Source: Rhizobium sp. TH2 (GTDB taxonomy: Bacteria; Pseudomonadota; Alphaproteobacteria; Rhizobiales; Rhizobiaceae). Taken from it: a stretch of DNA of 64,000 bases. Position 1 is the first letter of the stretch. Every line of letters begins with the position of its first letter. Both the position numbers and the translations under genes were made by a program. Positions 16,126-24,351 of this stretch are shown in pieces. The notes under the pieces are model-generated. The model saw only the letters and a program-made list of their open reading frames with translations, was not told where the DNA came from and did no database searches. The stretch is taken from the NCBI RefSeq assembly GCF_024707525.1, contig NZ_CP062231.1, positions 5,815,767-5,879,766 on the forward strand. The letters are read 5' to 3'.

Positions 16126-17709
16126 ATGACGGACCAACTGGCCGAGGCGATCTCCCGCCGCCGCACCTTTGCTATTATCGCGCATCCGGACGCGGGCAAG
16201 ACGACGCTGACCGAAAAGCTGCTGCTGTTCGGCGGCGCGATCCAGCTCGCCGGCGAGGTGAAGGCCAAGAAGGACCGCATCCAGACCCGCTCCGACTGGA
16301 TGAAGATCGAGCGCGAACGCGGCATCTCGGTCGTCACCTCGGTGATGACGTTTGAATATGACGGCAATGTCTTCAACATCCTCGACACACCCGGTCACGA
16401 GGATTTCGCCGACGACACCTACCGCACGCTGACGGCGGTGGATGCCGCGATCATGGTCATCGACGCCGCCAAGGGCATCGAGCCGCGCACGCTGAAACTG
16501 TTCGAAGTTTGCCGGCTGAGAAATATCCCGATCATCACCTTCATCAACAAGCTGGACCGTGAAAGCCGCGATCCCTTCGAGATTCTCGACGAGGTCGAGG
16601 AGAAGCTTGCGCTCGATACGGCGCCGATCACATGGCCGATCGGCCGCTCGAAGAGCTTCTGCGGCAGCTACCATCTCGCGACCGACGAGGTGCGCGGCTC
16701 CGATACCGAGGCGCATACCAAGAAGGTCAACGGCCCGGAGGCCGTCGCCAGCCGGCTGCCGCAGAACGAGCAGGGAGCCTTCATCGACGAGGTCCTGCTC
16801 GCCCGCGAAGCCTGCAAGCCTTTCGACGAGGAGAGCTTCCTGGAAGGTCATATGACGCCGGTCTTCTGGGGGTCGGCGCTGAGGAATTTCGGCGTCCGCG
16901 ACCTCATCAACGCGCTTGGCGAGATTGCGCCGCCGCCGCGCGACCAGGTCGCCGATGTCAGGACCGTGCACGCCACCGAGGACAAGATGACGGCCTTCGT
17001 CTTCAAGATCCAGGCCAATATGGACCCCAACCACCGCGACCGCATCGCCTTTGCCCGCATCTGCTCCGGCAAGCTCGAGCGCGGCATGAAGGCGCGGCTT
17101 GCCCGCACCGGCAAGCAACTCGGGCTGACCGCGCCGCAATTCTTCTTCGCCTCGCAGCGCCAGTTGGCTGACACCGCCTATGCCGGCGATGTCGTGGGCA
17201 TCCCCAACCACGGCACGCTCCGCATCGGCGACACGCTGACCGAAGGCGAGCAGCTGGTCTTCCAGGGCGTGCCGAATTTCGCGCCGGAAATCCTGCGCCG
17301 CGTGCGGCTCGAGGATGCGATGAAGGCCAAGAAACTGCGCGAAGCCCTGCAGCAGATGGCCGAGGAAGGTGTCGTGCAACTCTTCCTGCCGGAAGATGGC
17401 TCACCTGCAATCGTCGGCGTCGTCGGCGCGCTGCAATTGGATGTGCTCAAGGAACGGCTGTCGGGCGAATACACGCTGCCGGTCAGTTTCGAGATGAGCC
17501 GCTTCTCCGTCTGCCGCTGGATCTCGGCCGACAATCCGCTCGATCTCGACAAGTTCGTCACCGCCCGCCGCGGCGACATCGCACGCGACCTCGACGGCGA
17601 TCCGGTCTTCCTTGCGCAGGACGCGTTCTCGCTGCGCTATGAGGCCGAGCGCTATCCCGCGATCAAGATGGTGGCGATCAAGGAATACCACGTCGCCAAG
17701 GCTGCGTAG
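16126..17709 (+). CDS. prfC: peptide chain release factor 3
   Basis: 527 aa translational GTPase that recycles RF1/RF2 from the ribosome after termination. G1 AHPDAGKTTLTEK (about 20–32), switch motif RGISVVTSVM, G3 DTPGHEDF and G4 NKLDRE are present, followed by domain II (about 290–390) and an RF3-type C-terminal domain ending VAIKEYHVAKAA. ATG at 16126; a TTG one codon earlier is possible but less likely. AGGA lies about nine bases upstream. It stands alone on the plus strand, divergent from dut. Confidence 0.97.
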   Translation: MTDQLAEAISRRRTFAIIAHPDAGKTTLTEKLLLFGGAIQLAGEVKAKKDRIQTRSDWMKIERERGISVVTSVMTFEYDGNVFNILDTPGHEDFADDTYRTLTAVDAAIMVIDAAKGIEPRTLKLFEVCRLRNIPIITFINKLDRESRDPFEILDEVEEKLALDTAPITWPIGRSKSFCGSYHLATDEVRGSDTEAHTKKVNGPEAVASRLPQNEQGAFIDEVLLAREACKPFDEESFLEGHMTPVFWGSALRNFGVRDLINALGEIAPPPRDQVADVRTVHATEDKMTAFVFKIQANMDPNHRDRIAFARICSGKLERGMKARLARTGKQLGLTAPQFFFASQRQLADTAYAGDVVGIPNHGTLRIGDTLTEGEQLVFQGVPNFAPEILRRVRLEDAMKAKKLREALQQMAEEGVVQLFLPEDGSPAIVGVVGALQLDVLKERLSGEYTLPVSFEMSRFSVCRWISADNPLDLDKFVTARRGDIARDLDGDPVFLAQDAFSLRYEAERYPAIKMVAIKEYHVAKAA

Positions 17710-17712
17710 CGA

Positions 17713-17868
17713 CCGGCGCAGCCGGGCAAATCAATGGAATTGATTTGAGTGGAGCAGGCCCGAGCGCGACGCCGCGCGAGGGCGCACGCGTGAGCTGCCG
17801 GCGCAGCCTGGCAAATCAAGGGAATTGATTTGAGCGAAGCAGGCCTGAGCGCGGGCCGCGCGAAGGCA
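17713..17868. repeat. two imperfect copies of a ~72 bp intergenic repeat with internal palindrome
   Basis: Copies begin at 17713 and 17798 (period 85). Each starts CCGGCGCAGCC, contains CAAATCAA-N5-TTGATTTG (17727–17747 and 17812–17832), and continues GAGCAGGCC, GAGCGCG and CCGCGCGA. The palindromes are conserved while the 5-base loops differ (TGGAA, GGGAA), as expected if stem pairing matters. They lie between prfC and the convergent YigZ gene, so they may act as terminators or REP-like elements. Confidence 0.8.
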
Positions 17869-17891
17869 TCGGTGGCCGGCACGACCGCCTG

Positions 17892-18476
17892 TCAATCGAA
17901 CGATACGTCGCTCCGCCCGCTAGTCAGGTCGGCCACGAGGCGCGACACCGCCTCGACATCCGTCTCCACGATACGGGCGGCGATATCCGCACCCGTCGCG
18001 CCGAAGCGCTCTTCCAGGATTTGCAAATCCTTGAAGGCGGTGAGCTTCGCCTTGACCAAGGCAAGATCAGAAAATTCCAGATGAAAATACCCGTCGACCG
18101 ACGGCTTCATCTCGATGCGTTCGGCGCCTCGAAGGCAGATCGCCGCCGTGCCGCCATAGGCGCGCACGAGCCCGCCGCTGCCTAGCAGAATTCCACCGAA
18201 CCAGCGGGTGACGATCACCACGACCTTGTCGATTGCCTGCCCGTCGATCGCCGCGAGGATCGGCTTGCCCGCAGTGCCGCTCGGCTCGCCATCGTCGGAA
18301 AAGCGGTAGCCCGCGCCGATCCGCCAGGCCCAGCAATTGTGGTTCGCGTCGACATGTCCATGCGCCGCGAGTGCCGCCTTCGCTTCGTGCTCGTTGGCAA
18401 TCGGAACGGCGGTCGCGAGGAACCTGCTTTTCTTGATGACCTGTTCTGCGGTTGCCGGTTGGACGAGTTGAAACAT
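17892..18476 (-). CDS. YigZ/IMPACT family protein
   Basis: 194 aa. It has the UPF0029/IMPACT N-terminal domain: KKSRFLATAVPI, then NHNCWAWRIG, RFSDDGEPSGTAGKPIL and VVVIVTRWFGGILLGSGGLVRAYG. A smaller C-terminal domain follows. Bacterial members have been linked to translation-related functions but the biochemical role is unsettled. It lies 12 bp downstream of the dehydratase gene on the same strand, so probably co-transcribed. Confidence 0.9.
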   Translation of the reverse strand: MFQLVQPATAEQVIKKSRFLATAVPIANEHEAKAALAAHGHVDANHNCWAWRIGAGYRFSDDGEPSGTAGKPILAAIDGQAIDKVVVIVTRWFGGILLGSGGLVRAYGGTAAICLRGAERIEMKPSVDGYFHLEFSDLALVKAKLTAFKDLQILEERFGATGADIAARIVETDVEAVSRLVADLTSGRSDVSFD

Positions 18477-18488
18477 GGGGTGGTGATC

Positions 18489-19433
18489 TCAGCCGAAATC
18501 CACAGCCGTCGTGTTCGACCCGCAAACGAGTACCGCCACCCGCTCGCCATTCGCCGGTACATAGCGGCCTGACAGGATCGCCGCCATCGCCGCTGCCCCA
18601 CCCGGCTCGGTCGCTACCCGCACACTGTCCCACAGCGCCTTCTGGGCCTGCCGGATCGCGTCGTCTGTGACGAGAACGGATTGGCCGACGTGATCGCGTG
18701 CGAACGGGAACATCAACTGACCCACCTGTTTCGGCGCCAGCGAATCCGCCGCTACGCCGCCCGCCGGTGCATCGACGGGGTGGCCTGCCGCAAGCGCCAT
18801 GTTGAGCGTCGGCGCCTCCTCGGGCTCCACGGCCACGATCTTCACTCGCCCGCGATACCAGGCCGCGATGCCGCCTATCAGCCCGCCGCCGCCGACCGCG
18901 ACCAGAAGCGTATCGATACCAGGCAGGTCATCCTCGATCTCCTTGCCGAGCGTGCCTTGGCCGATAAGCGTTTCCGGTTGATTGAAGGCATGGATCTGCA
19001 TCGCCCCGGACTTTTCCGCGAAAATCTCGCTCGCCGCCAGCGCATCGGAATAGCGATCGCCGCCGATCACGAGGTCGGCGCCGAAGCTCCTGATGCGATC
19101 GGTCTTGGCCTTGGCGCTGATCGAGGGTACGAAGATCGTCGCCTTGATCCCGAGCTTCATCGCCGCATAGGCGACCGCAGCACCATGGTTGCCGCCCGAG
19201 GCAGCCACCACGCCGGCATCGGGCACATCCCGCGTCAGCAGGTTGGTGAAGGCGCCGCGCGCCTTGAACGAACCCGAATGCTGCAGGCATTCGAGCTTTA
19301 GATCGAGTGCGCCACCCTGCAAACCGAAATCCGCCATGGAAACCATCATGACTGGCGTGCGCCTGACATGCGGACGGATGATGGCTTCGGCCGCCGCGAT
19401 GCGGTCCGGTGTAATTTCGATACTGGCTGACAT
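18489..19433 (-). CDS. threonine/serine dehydratase-like PLP enzyme
   Basis: 314 aa, fold-type II PLP enzyme. The PLP lysine is Lys57 in GSFKARGA; the substrate loop ASGGNHGAAVAYAA, the phosphate cup VGGGGLIGG and the C-terminal VCGSNTTA are present. There is no C-terminal ACT domain, so it resembles catabolic threonine/serine dehydratase or serine racemase-type enzymes rather than biosynthetic IlvA. The ATG at 19433 with GAGAG upstream fits the family start; a frame 19 residues longer has no support. Downstream on the same strand is the YigZ gene. Confidence 0.9.
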   Translation of the reverse strand: MSASIEITPDRIAAAEAIIRPHVRRTPVMMVSMADFGLQGGALDLKLECLQHSGSFKARGAFTNLLTRDVPDAGVVAASGGNHGAAVAYAAMKLGIKATIFVPSISAKAKTDRIRSFGADLVIGGDRYSDALAASEIFAEKSGAMQIHAFNQPETLIGQGTLGKEIEDDLPGIDTLLVAVGGGGLIGGIAAWYRGRVKIVAVEPEEAPTLNMALAAGHPVDAPAGGVAADSLAPKQVGQLMFPFARDHVGQSVLVTDDAIRQAQKALWDSVRVATEPGGAAAMAAILSGRYVPANGERVAVLVCGSNTTAVDFG

Positions 19434-19486
19434 GCTGGGTCTCTCTCTGCGGGACTGAGAAATCTTGGCGCGGATGGATTGGAAAA

Positions 19487-20377
19487 TCAACCGCCCGCCC
19501 GTTCGAGCAGCAGATCGACCACCGCCCGGACGGAGGGAAGCTGGCCGCGCCGATGCGGCATGAGGATCGTCGTCGTGATGCTGCCGGCGGTCCAGTCCGG
19601 CAGCACGCGGACGAGCGTTCCATCGGCCAGCGCGCCTCGGCAGACTGATGTCGGCAGGCAGGTGATGCCGATGCCGGCGGCGGCGGCCTTGAGCAGCACG
19701 AAGGGTTCATCGGCGGCCATCACGGGATTGACCTCCGCTTCCACGGTGTCGCCAGCGGTCGAGGAAAGCCGCCACGACGTCTCGGCGGGATTGGCGACGA
19801 TGCTTTTATGCTGGGCAAGTTCTTCCGGACGCAACGGTGCGCCATGCTGCTCGACATAGTCCGGCGAGGCCACGACGTAGAAATAATGGACGCCGAGCTT
19901 GCGCTGCACCAGCGCGGAATCCGCGAGCGGCTGCTGATGGCTGCGGATGGCGATGTCGAAGCCCTCCTGCACGATATCGACGAATCGATCGGTCACATGC
20001 AGCGCCAGCGTCAGCTTGGGGTAGCGCACCGACAGTTCCTGGAGATGCGGCGCCAGCGTGAACTGCGCCGTTGGTACCGAGGTGGTCAGGCGCACGGTAC
20101 CGCTCGGCTCGCCAAGGCGGGTGCGGACGATATTCTCGGCATTCTCCGCTTCGATCACCGAGGCCCTGGCATGCTGGAAGAAGTCGCGGCCCAGGTCGGT
20201 CAGCGAGAAACTGCGCGACGTGCGATGGATCAGTCGCGCACCGAGCCGCGCTTCGAGTTCGGCGACACGCTTGCTGATCGTTGATTTCGGAACGCCGAGC
20301 CGTCGAGCCGCCGCGGCAAAACCGCCGCTGTCTACCGCCTGGACGAAGAATTGCAGATCGTTGAGGTTCATATCCAT
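19487..20377 (-). CDS. LysR family transcriptional regulator
   Basis: 296 aa. N-terminal winged HTH: LNDLQFFVQAVDSGGFAAAARRLGVPKSTISKRVAELEARLGARLIHRTSRSFSLT in pieces, a textbook LysR DNA-binding domain. The C-terminal periplasmic-binding-like effector domain begins near residue 90 (SGTVRLTTS). It is closest to the CrgA/DsdC-like subgroup acting on divergent oxidative or aromatic genes. Divergent from the GST-like gene at 20483, its likely target, with palindromes in the 105 bp between. Confidence 0.93.
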   Translation of the reverse strand: MDMNLNDLQFFVQAVDSGGFAAAARRLGVPKSTISKRVAELEARLGARLIHRTSRSFSLTDLGRDFFQHARASVIEAENAENIVRTRLGEPSGTVRLTTSVPTAQFTLAPHLQELSVRYPKLTLALHVTDRFVDIVQEGFDIAIRSHQQPLADSALVQRKLGVHYFYVVASPDYVEQHGAPLRPEELAQHKSIVANPAETSWRLSSTAGDTVEAEVNPVMAADEPFVLLKAAAAGIGITCLPTSVCRGALADGTLVRVLPDWTAGSITTTILMPHRRGQLPSVRAVVDLLLERAGG

Positions 20378-20482
20378 CGTCCATATCCGTGGACATTAGG
20401 GTTCCAAAGTCACGGCTACCGGTCCATCGTCCGCAATGGCATATCAATCGGGTCGATATCAATCAACAGGAAGGAATGATCG
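20378..20482. promoter_or_regulatory. LysR/GST divergent operator region
   Basis: It contains GTCCA-N6-TGGAC (20380–20395), abutting the LysR start codon, and ATATC-N9-GATAT (20441–20459) nearer the GST gene. Two spaced dyads are the usual LysR recognition and activation site layout; assignment is inferred from position and symmetry. Confidence 0.5.
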
Positions 20483-21190
20483 ATGGCCCTCACTTTGTTC
20501 TACGGCGTGCCCGAAGGCTGCTCGTTCGGCTCGATCGTCGCGCTCGAATGGTCCGGCGCGAAGTATCATCTCTGCCGCGTCCAGATGCCGGAAGCAGTCT
20601 CCAGCGAAGACTACAGGCACATCAACCCGGTCGGCGAAACGCCGACGCTGATGCTGCCCGACGGGCGGCTGATCAGCGAAAGCATGGCGATCCTCGGCCA
20701 CATCGCGGCCAAGACGGTGAACAAGGGCCTCGGCTTCGAGCCGGGCTCGCCGGATGACGACCGCCTGAGGCAGATGCTGGCATTTCTCAACACCAGCTTC
20801 TTCAATGCTTTCAGCCCGCTCTGGTATTCGATCGAGCACGACCTCGCGCCGGATGCGAAGCAGGCATTGCGCGATTACGGCATCGCCAAGGTCGAACGGG
20901 CGCATGCCGATCTCGAAACCTTGCTCGATGGCAAGCAATGGCTGCTCGGCGACAAGCGCAGCTTCGCGGATGCCTATTTCATGGGGATCGCCCGGTGGAA
21001 CGATTTCCACAAGGTGGTCGATCGTCGGCAGTTTCCGGCGCTCAACAGCCTCTACCAACGGATGCTGGAAGACCCGGCCGTCCGCTTCGCCCATGCGATC
21101 GAGCATCAGGAAGAGGCGCTCAGCGCCGGCGGCTTCCAGGGGCATCTGAGCATGGATGACATGCTCGGCGAGATCCGCAAAGCTGCGTAA
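20483..21190 (+). CDS. glutathione S-transferase family protein
   Basis: 235 aa. N-terminal thioredoxin-like domain (LTLFYGVPEGCSFGSIVALEW, then NPVGETPTLMLPDGRLISESMAIL, the conserved cis-Pro and Ser-ES glutathione contacts) and an all-helical C-terminal domain with GDKRSFADAYFMGIARW. Cys13 may be the catalytic residue, as in beta/omega-class enzymes. It would conjugate or reduce glutathione-linked substrates. AAGGA precedes the ATG. It is divergent from the LysR regulator and convergent with the RidA gene through a strong hairpin. Confidence 0.9.
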   Translation: MALTLFYGVPEGCSFGSIVALEWSGAKYHLCRVQMPEAVSSEDYRHINPVGETPTLMLPDGRLISESMAILGHIAAKTVNKGLGFEPGSPDDDRLRQMLAFLNTSFFNAFSPLWYSIEHDLAPDAKQALRDYGIAKVERAHADLETLLDGKQWLLGDKRSFADAYFMGIARWNDFHKVVDRRQFPALNSLYQRMLEDPAVRFAHAIEHQEEALSAGGFQGHLSMDDMLGEIRKAA

Positions 21191-21198
21191 CACGTGAT

Positions 21199-21219
21199 GC
21201 CGGCGGTCAAGCCGCCGGC
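21199..21219. terminator. bidirectional hairpin between GST and RidA genes
   Basis: Perfect 8 bp GC stem GCCGGCGG / CCGCCGGC with a 5-base loop between two convergent genes. The right arm nearly touches the RidA stop codon. Confidence 0.65.
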
Positions 21220-21220
21220 C

Positions 21221-21610
21221 TCAACCCGCCGCGACCACTTCGAGCTCGACCAGCCAATCGTCGCGGAGGGTCTGCACCACGATCGCCGTGGTCGGCACGA
21301 TACGCCCGTCGAGGGCCGCGACGCGCGCATCCTGATTGGCTTCGGCATAAGACCTGTCACCGAGGTAGCTGGTGACCCGAACGATGTTTGCGGTGGTCAT
21401 GCCGGCATCCGCGAGGATGGCGCGGAGATTCGACCAGATCAAGTCCAGCTGTTCTTTCAGGTCCCGGCCTGCATTGCCGACCGCATCCAACCCCATCGTG
21501 CCGCTCACGAAGAGAAGCCGGGATGGATTGCTCACCTCCATGGCATGCACATAATCGGGTGTCGCGGGGTAGACGCCTTCGGTAGGGTTACGCGCCATCA
21601 TCGTCGTCAT
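21221..21610 (-). CDS. RidA family protein
   Basis: 129 aa YjgF/YER057c/UK114-type protein. Patterns include PDYVHAMEVSNPSRLLFVSGTMGLDAVGN, then LKEQLDLIWSNLRAILADAGMTTANIVRVTSYL, and the C-terminal PTTAIVVQTL. Classical RidA hydrolyses reactive enamine/imine intermediates from PLP enzymes, using an Arg near this region (here NIVRVTSYL). The ATG at 21610 has GGAG six bases upstream. It is divergent from an Lrp/AsnC gene, 77 bp apart, which may control it. Confidence 0.88.
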   Translation of the reverse strand: MTTMMARNPTEGVYPATPDYVHAMEVSNPSRLLFVSGTMGLDAVGNAGRDLKEQLDLIWSNLRAILADAGMTTANIVRVTSYLGDRSYAEANQDARVAALDGRIVPTTAIVVQTLRDDWLVELEVVAAG

Positions 21611-21687
21611 CGTGATCTCCATTTGAATAATCTTCAGAAAAATGAGATTAATGCCGAAGATAATTCAGAGAAAGAACGTCTTGAGCC

Positions 21688-22215
21688 ATGAACGAAAATA
21701 CAGATGGTGTTCGGCGCAGACGGCTTGAGCGTGCCTCCGTCGATGCGTCCGACCGAAGAATATTAGCCGAACTCGCCCGCGACGCCGGCCAGAGTTTCGC
21801 TGAACTCGGGCTCAAGGTCGCGCTTTCCCCGCCAGCGGTGCATGAGCGGGTCAAGCGGATGAAGCAGTCCGGCGTCATCAGGGACACGGTGGCGCGCATC
21901 GATGCGACCGCCGTCGGCAAATCCCTGCTGGCCTTTGTTCATGTCGAGGCGGCGGGCTGGGGCAAGAGCGAGCGCCTGCTGCAACTGGCTCGCTATCCCG
22001 AAATCGAGGAAATGCATTCCGTGGCGGGTGATGCCAGCATGGTGCTCAAGGTCCGGACCGAAAGCCCGCAGGCGCTCGAACACCTGCTCGGCCAGATCCA
22101 TTCCGTACCCGGCGTCAGGGGCACGAAAAGCTTCATCGCGCTGTCGACCTTTCTCGATCGCCCGGTCCAGGCCGAGGTCACGGAAACCTGGCCGGATTTT
22201 CCGATGCCCGAGTGA
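21688..22215 (+). CDS. Lrp/AsnC family transcriptional regulator
   Basis: 175 aa. HTH region SDRRILAELARDAGQSFAELGLKVALSPPAVHERVKRMKQSGVI in pieces (about 21–65), with an extended Arg-rich N-terminus, then an AsnC/RAM ligand domain (LAFVHVEAAGWG, MHSVAGDASMVLKVRTESPQ). It is divergent from the RidA gene. RidA proteins and Lrp regulators are often paired in amino acid catabolism. Its stop is four bases from the convergent VOC gene. Confidence 0.92.
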   Translation: MNENTDGVRRRRLERASVDASDRRILAELARDAGQSFAELGLKVALSPPAVHERVKRMKQSGVIRDTVARIDATAVGKSLLAFVHVEAAGWGKSERLLQLARYPEIEEMHSVAGDASMVLKVRTESPQALEHLLGQIHSVPGVRGTKSFIALSTFLDRPVQAEVTETWPDFPMPE

Positions 22216-22219
22216 CAGC

Positions 22220-22591
22220 CTATTGCGCCTCGTGGCAGACGGCCTCGAGATTGTTGCCGTCGGGATCGATCACGAAGGCGCCGTAATAGTTCTCGTGATA
22301 TTGCGGGCGAATGCCCGGCGGGCCATTGTCCGAGCCGCCATTGGCGAGTGCCGCCTTGTAGAAATCGTCGACCGCGCCACGGCTGTCGGCGGTCAGGGCG
22401 AGGTGAACCGACGATGCAGCCGCATCGCCCTCCGCCTGCCCGATCCAGAGTGGATGCATCCCTGTCTTGCCAAAGCCCGCTGCGACGCCAAAATCCTTCT
22501 GCTTGGAAAAACCAAGCGGCGCGAGCACGGCTTCATAGAAAGCGAACATTTCCTTCAACTGCCTGGTCCTGAGGCCTATGTGGTCGAGCAT
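22220..22591 (-). CDS. VOC (glyoxalase/dioxygenase) superfamily protein
   Basis: 123 aa, one vicinal-oxygen-chelate module pair: MLDHIGLRTRQLKEMFAFYEAVLAPLGF at the N-terminus and AFVIDPDGNNLEAVCHE at the C-terminus. His4 and Glu118 are in typical metal-ligand positions. Such proteins are lyases, dioxygenases or resistance proteins; the substrate is not deducible. It follows the GFA and GST genes on the same strand with 34 bp spacing, so a small detoxification operon 23659→22220 is possible. Confidence 0.85.
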   Translation of the reverse strand: MLDHIGLRTRQLKEMFAFYEAVLAPLGFSKQKDFGVAAGFGKTGMHPLWIGQAEGDAAASSVHLALTADSRGAVDDFYKAALANGGSDNGPPGIRPQYHENYYGAFVIDPDGNNLEAVCHEAQ

Positions 22592-22625
22592 TCCATTCTC
22601 CTGTCGTATCTGTCAGCCGTGTTGA

Positions 22626-23030
22626 TCAGTCCTGTTCGGTACCCGGCAGGTCGGCGATATCGTTGATCCATGGCAGCGCCGAGCGGCACCATATTTGCCT
22701 TTTCGGCGTCAGTTCACGCCGCTGGTTGATGGTCCCGACCCTGATCCCCGTGCGCGCGGCATCCTTGCCCTCGCCGGTGCTGAACAGCGGCGAGCCGCAT
22801 TCCGGGCAGAAAGACAGCAGGCGCGCCCGGCCGCTCTGGGCATGCTTCGTATAGAGCTTCGGCCGATTGGCGGTCAGTTTCACCTTGTCGCTATCGGCAA
22901 TGACGGTCACCCGATAGGCGCCGCCGGTCAGCCGCTGGCAATCCGTGCAATGACAGATCGTCACTCTGTCGGGGTCGATCTCCGCTTCGTAGCGCACATG
23001 GCCGCAATGGCATTGACCGTCGATATGCAT
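22626..23030 (-). CDS. GFA family (CENP-V/glutathione-dependent formaldehyde-activating type) protein
   Basis: 134 aa with three zinc-type cysteine clusters: CHCG at 7–10, CHCTDC near 26–31, and CPECG near 75–79. This is the Gfa/CENP-V fold, which in characterised Gfa binds glutathione and zinc and promotes S-hydroxymethylglutathione formation; most relatives are uncharacterised. ATG at 23030 with GAGG six bases upstream; the longer frame is not conserved. It lies eight bases downstream of a GST gene on the same strand. Confidence 0.86.
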   Translation of the reverse strand: MHIDGQCHCGHVRYEAEIDPDRVTICHCTDCQRLTGGAYRVTVIADSDKVKLTANRPKLYTKHAQSGRARLLSFCPECGSPLFSTGEGKDAARTGIRVGTINQRRELTPKRQIWCRSALPWINDIADLPGTEQD

Positions 23031-23038
23031 GTCGTGCC

Positions 23039-23659
23039 TCAGGTGAAATGTTTGACATGAACGGGCGTAACCTTCGGCCGGTTCCGCACTCGGGTCACGA
23101 GGCTCACGATCTTCGGGCAATGTGCCGCAAGCCAGTCGCCATCGATCCAATAGGCAAGCATCCAGAGATAGATATCGACCATGGTGAGCTGGTCGCCGAA
23201 GAAGTAGGGTCCCTTTCCAATCGCCGCCTCGAGCAATTCGTAGTGACGGTTCACATATGTCGTGGCGTTACTGAGCACCGCATCGCTGCCTGAAGGATCG
23301 TCCGAATATCGTGATGGATAGGCCTTGCGCAATTCGCCTTCGTAAATGTTGACGGCCATGAAAATCAGCCATCGGTCATGCTGGGCGCGGGCGCTGGAGC
23401 CTGGTGGTGGCGCGAGTTGGGTATGAGGAAAGGCGTCGGCGAGATGCAGCATCATCGCCGCGCCTTCAGTCATTAGGGATCCGTCGGGAAGGGCCAGCGC
23501 CGGGATTTGCTGGCGAGGATTGATCGCCCGGTATTCCTCGCTGAGGTGCCGTTTCTCTGCAGTGCTGGTCGGCACCGTCACATAGTCGGCGCCAGCCTCG
23601 GCAAGTGCGGCTTCGACAGCTGAGCTGCCGCTATTGATCGATTCATAGAGCTTGTACAT
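23039..23659 (-). CDS. glutathione S-transferase family protein
   Basis: 206 aa. Thioredoxin-like N-terminal domain (KLYESINSGSSAVEAALAEAG, INPRQQIPALALPDGSLMTEGAAM) and helical C-terminal domain (GPYFFGDQLTMVDIYLWMLAYW). Ser11–Ser13 could activate glutathione as in nu/beta-type enzymes. First gene of a same-strand run with the GFA and VOC genes, so the three may handle a reactive carbonyl or electrophile together; that is inference from context. Confidence 0.88.
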   Translation of the reverse strand: MYKLYESINSGSSAVEAALAEAGADYVTVPTSTAEKRHLSEEYRAINPRQQIPALALPDGSLMTEGAAMMLHLADAFPHTQLAPPPGSSARAQHDRWLIFMAVNIYEGELRKAYPSRYSDDPSGSDAVLSNATTYVNRHYELLEAAIGKGPYFFGDQLTMVDIYLWMLAYWIDGDWLAAHCPKIVSLVTRVRNRPKVTPVHVKHFT

Positions 23660-23813
23660 GCGTCCCCCTTCGAATTCGCGGTCAGTCTATCGTCTGCCGA
23701 GGCTTTTGGAAGAGCCATAGGCGACGGTTTGCGGGTCGCTGCGAACGAGCGGATCATCACATCCTATTCGATGGCATGAAAGGCAAGCTCGGCGAGGAGA
23801 TCGCCCGGAACGA

Positions 23814-24191
23814 TTAGCGCTTGGCGTTCTGCAGCGTCCAGACGGCGTAGAGCTGCAGGCAGCCCAGCAGGAACGGCCCGATTGTCTTGATCAGGTTGCT
23901 TTCATAAATGCCGACCCACATGTCGGCGAACTGGATGATGCCGGCGAGAAAGCCTAGCACCGTCAGCATGCGCCCGAACCGCATGAAGATGGAGACCATC
24001 ACGAAGACCGCGAGCGGCAAGCTGCGGGCCGCCGCATAAAGCGCGAATGTGAACGCCGCATCATTCGCGACGGAGCCGGCCGGCAGCATCGACAGAGGGT
24101 TTACCAGCCCGACCACGGCAAAGCTGGCGGAAACGAGGACGTTGAACCCCGTCACGACCGATGCAAATCGTAGAGCATTCTTGAATTGCAT
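23814..24191 (-). CDS. four-helix membrane protein (125 aa), hypothetical
   Basis: Four hydrophobic helices: FASVVTGFNVLVSASFAVVGLV, AFTFALYAAARSLPLAVFVMVSIF, MLTVLGFLAGIIQFADMWVGIY and TIGPFLLGCLQLYAVWTL. This resembles DUF-type small integral membrane proteins common in alphaproteobacteria; I do not assign a function. Start at 24191, with GAGGGAC about ten bases upstream. It stands alone between the GST gene and the pirin gene. Confidence 0.72.
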   Translation of the reverse strand: MQFKNALRFASVVTGFNVLVSASFAVVGLVNPLSMLPAGSVANDAAFTFALYAAARSLPLAVFVMVSIFMRFGRMLTVLGFLAGIIQFADMWVGIYESNLIKTIGPFLLGCLQLYAVWTLQNAKR

Positions 24192-24265
24192 CCGTACTTG
24201 TCCCTCACAGCCGTATTCGCAACTGCGAATGGACAGCAAAAACAAGCCGATGGCAAGTGCAGATC

Positions 24266-24296
24266 GTGCGCCCTCACCTGAACGGTGAGGGCGCAC
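24266..24296. terminator. 12 bp perfect hairpin downstream of pirin gene
   Basis: Arms 24266–24277 and 24285–24296 (GTGCGCCCTCAC and its complement) with a 7-base loop, about 55 bp after the pirin stop and 75 bp before the next gene on the same strand. No T-run; it could be a terminator or an operator. Confidence 0.5.
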
Positions 24297-24351
24297 GCTT
24301 TCCGTGGAAAGCCGCTTCAAGTCTTTCCAGGAACTGCGAGCTGCCGATGCG

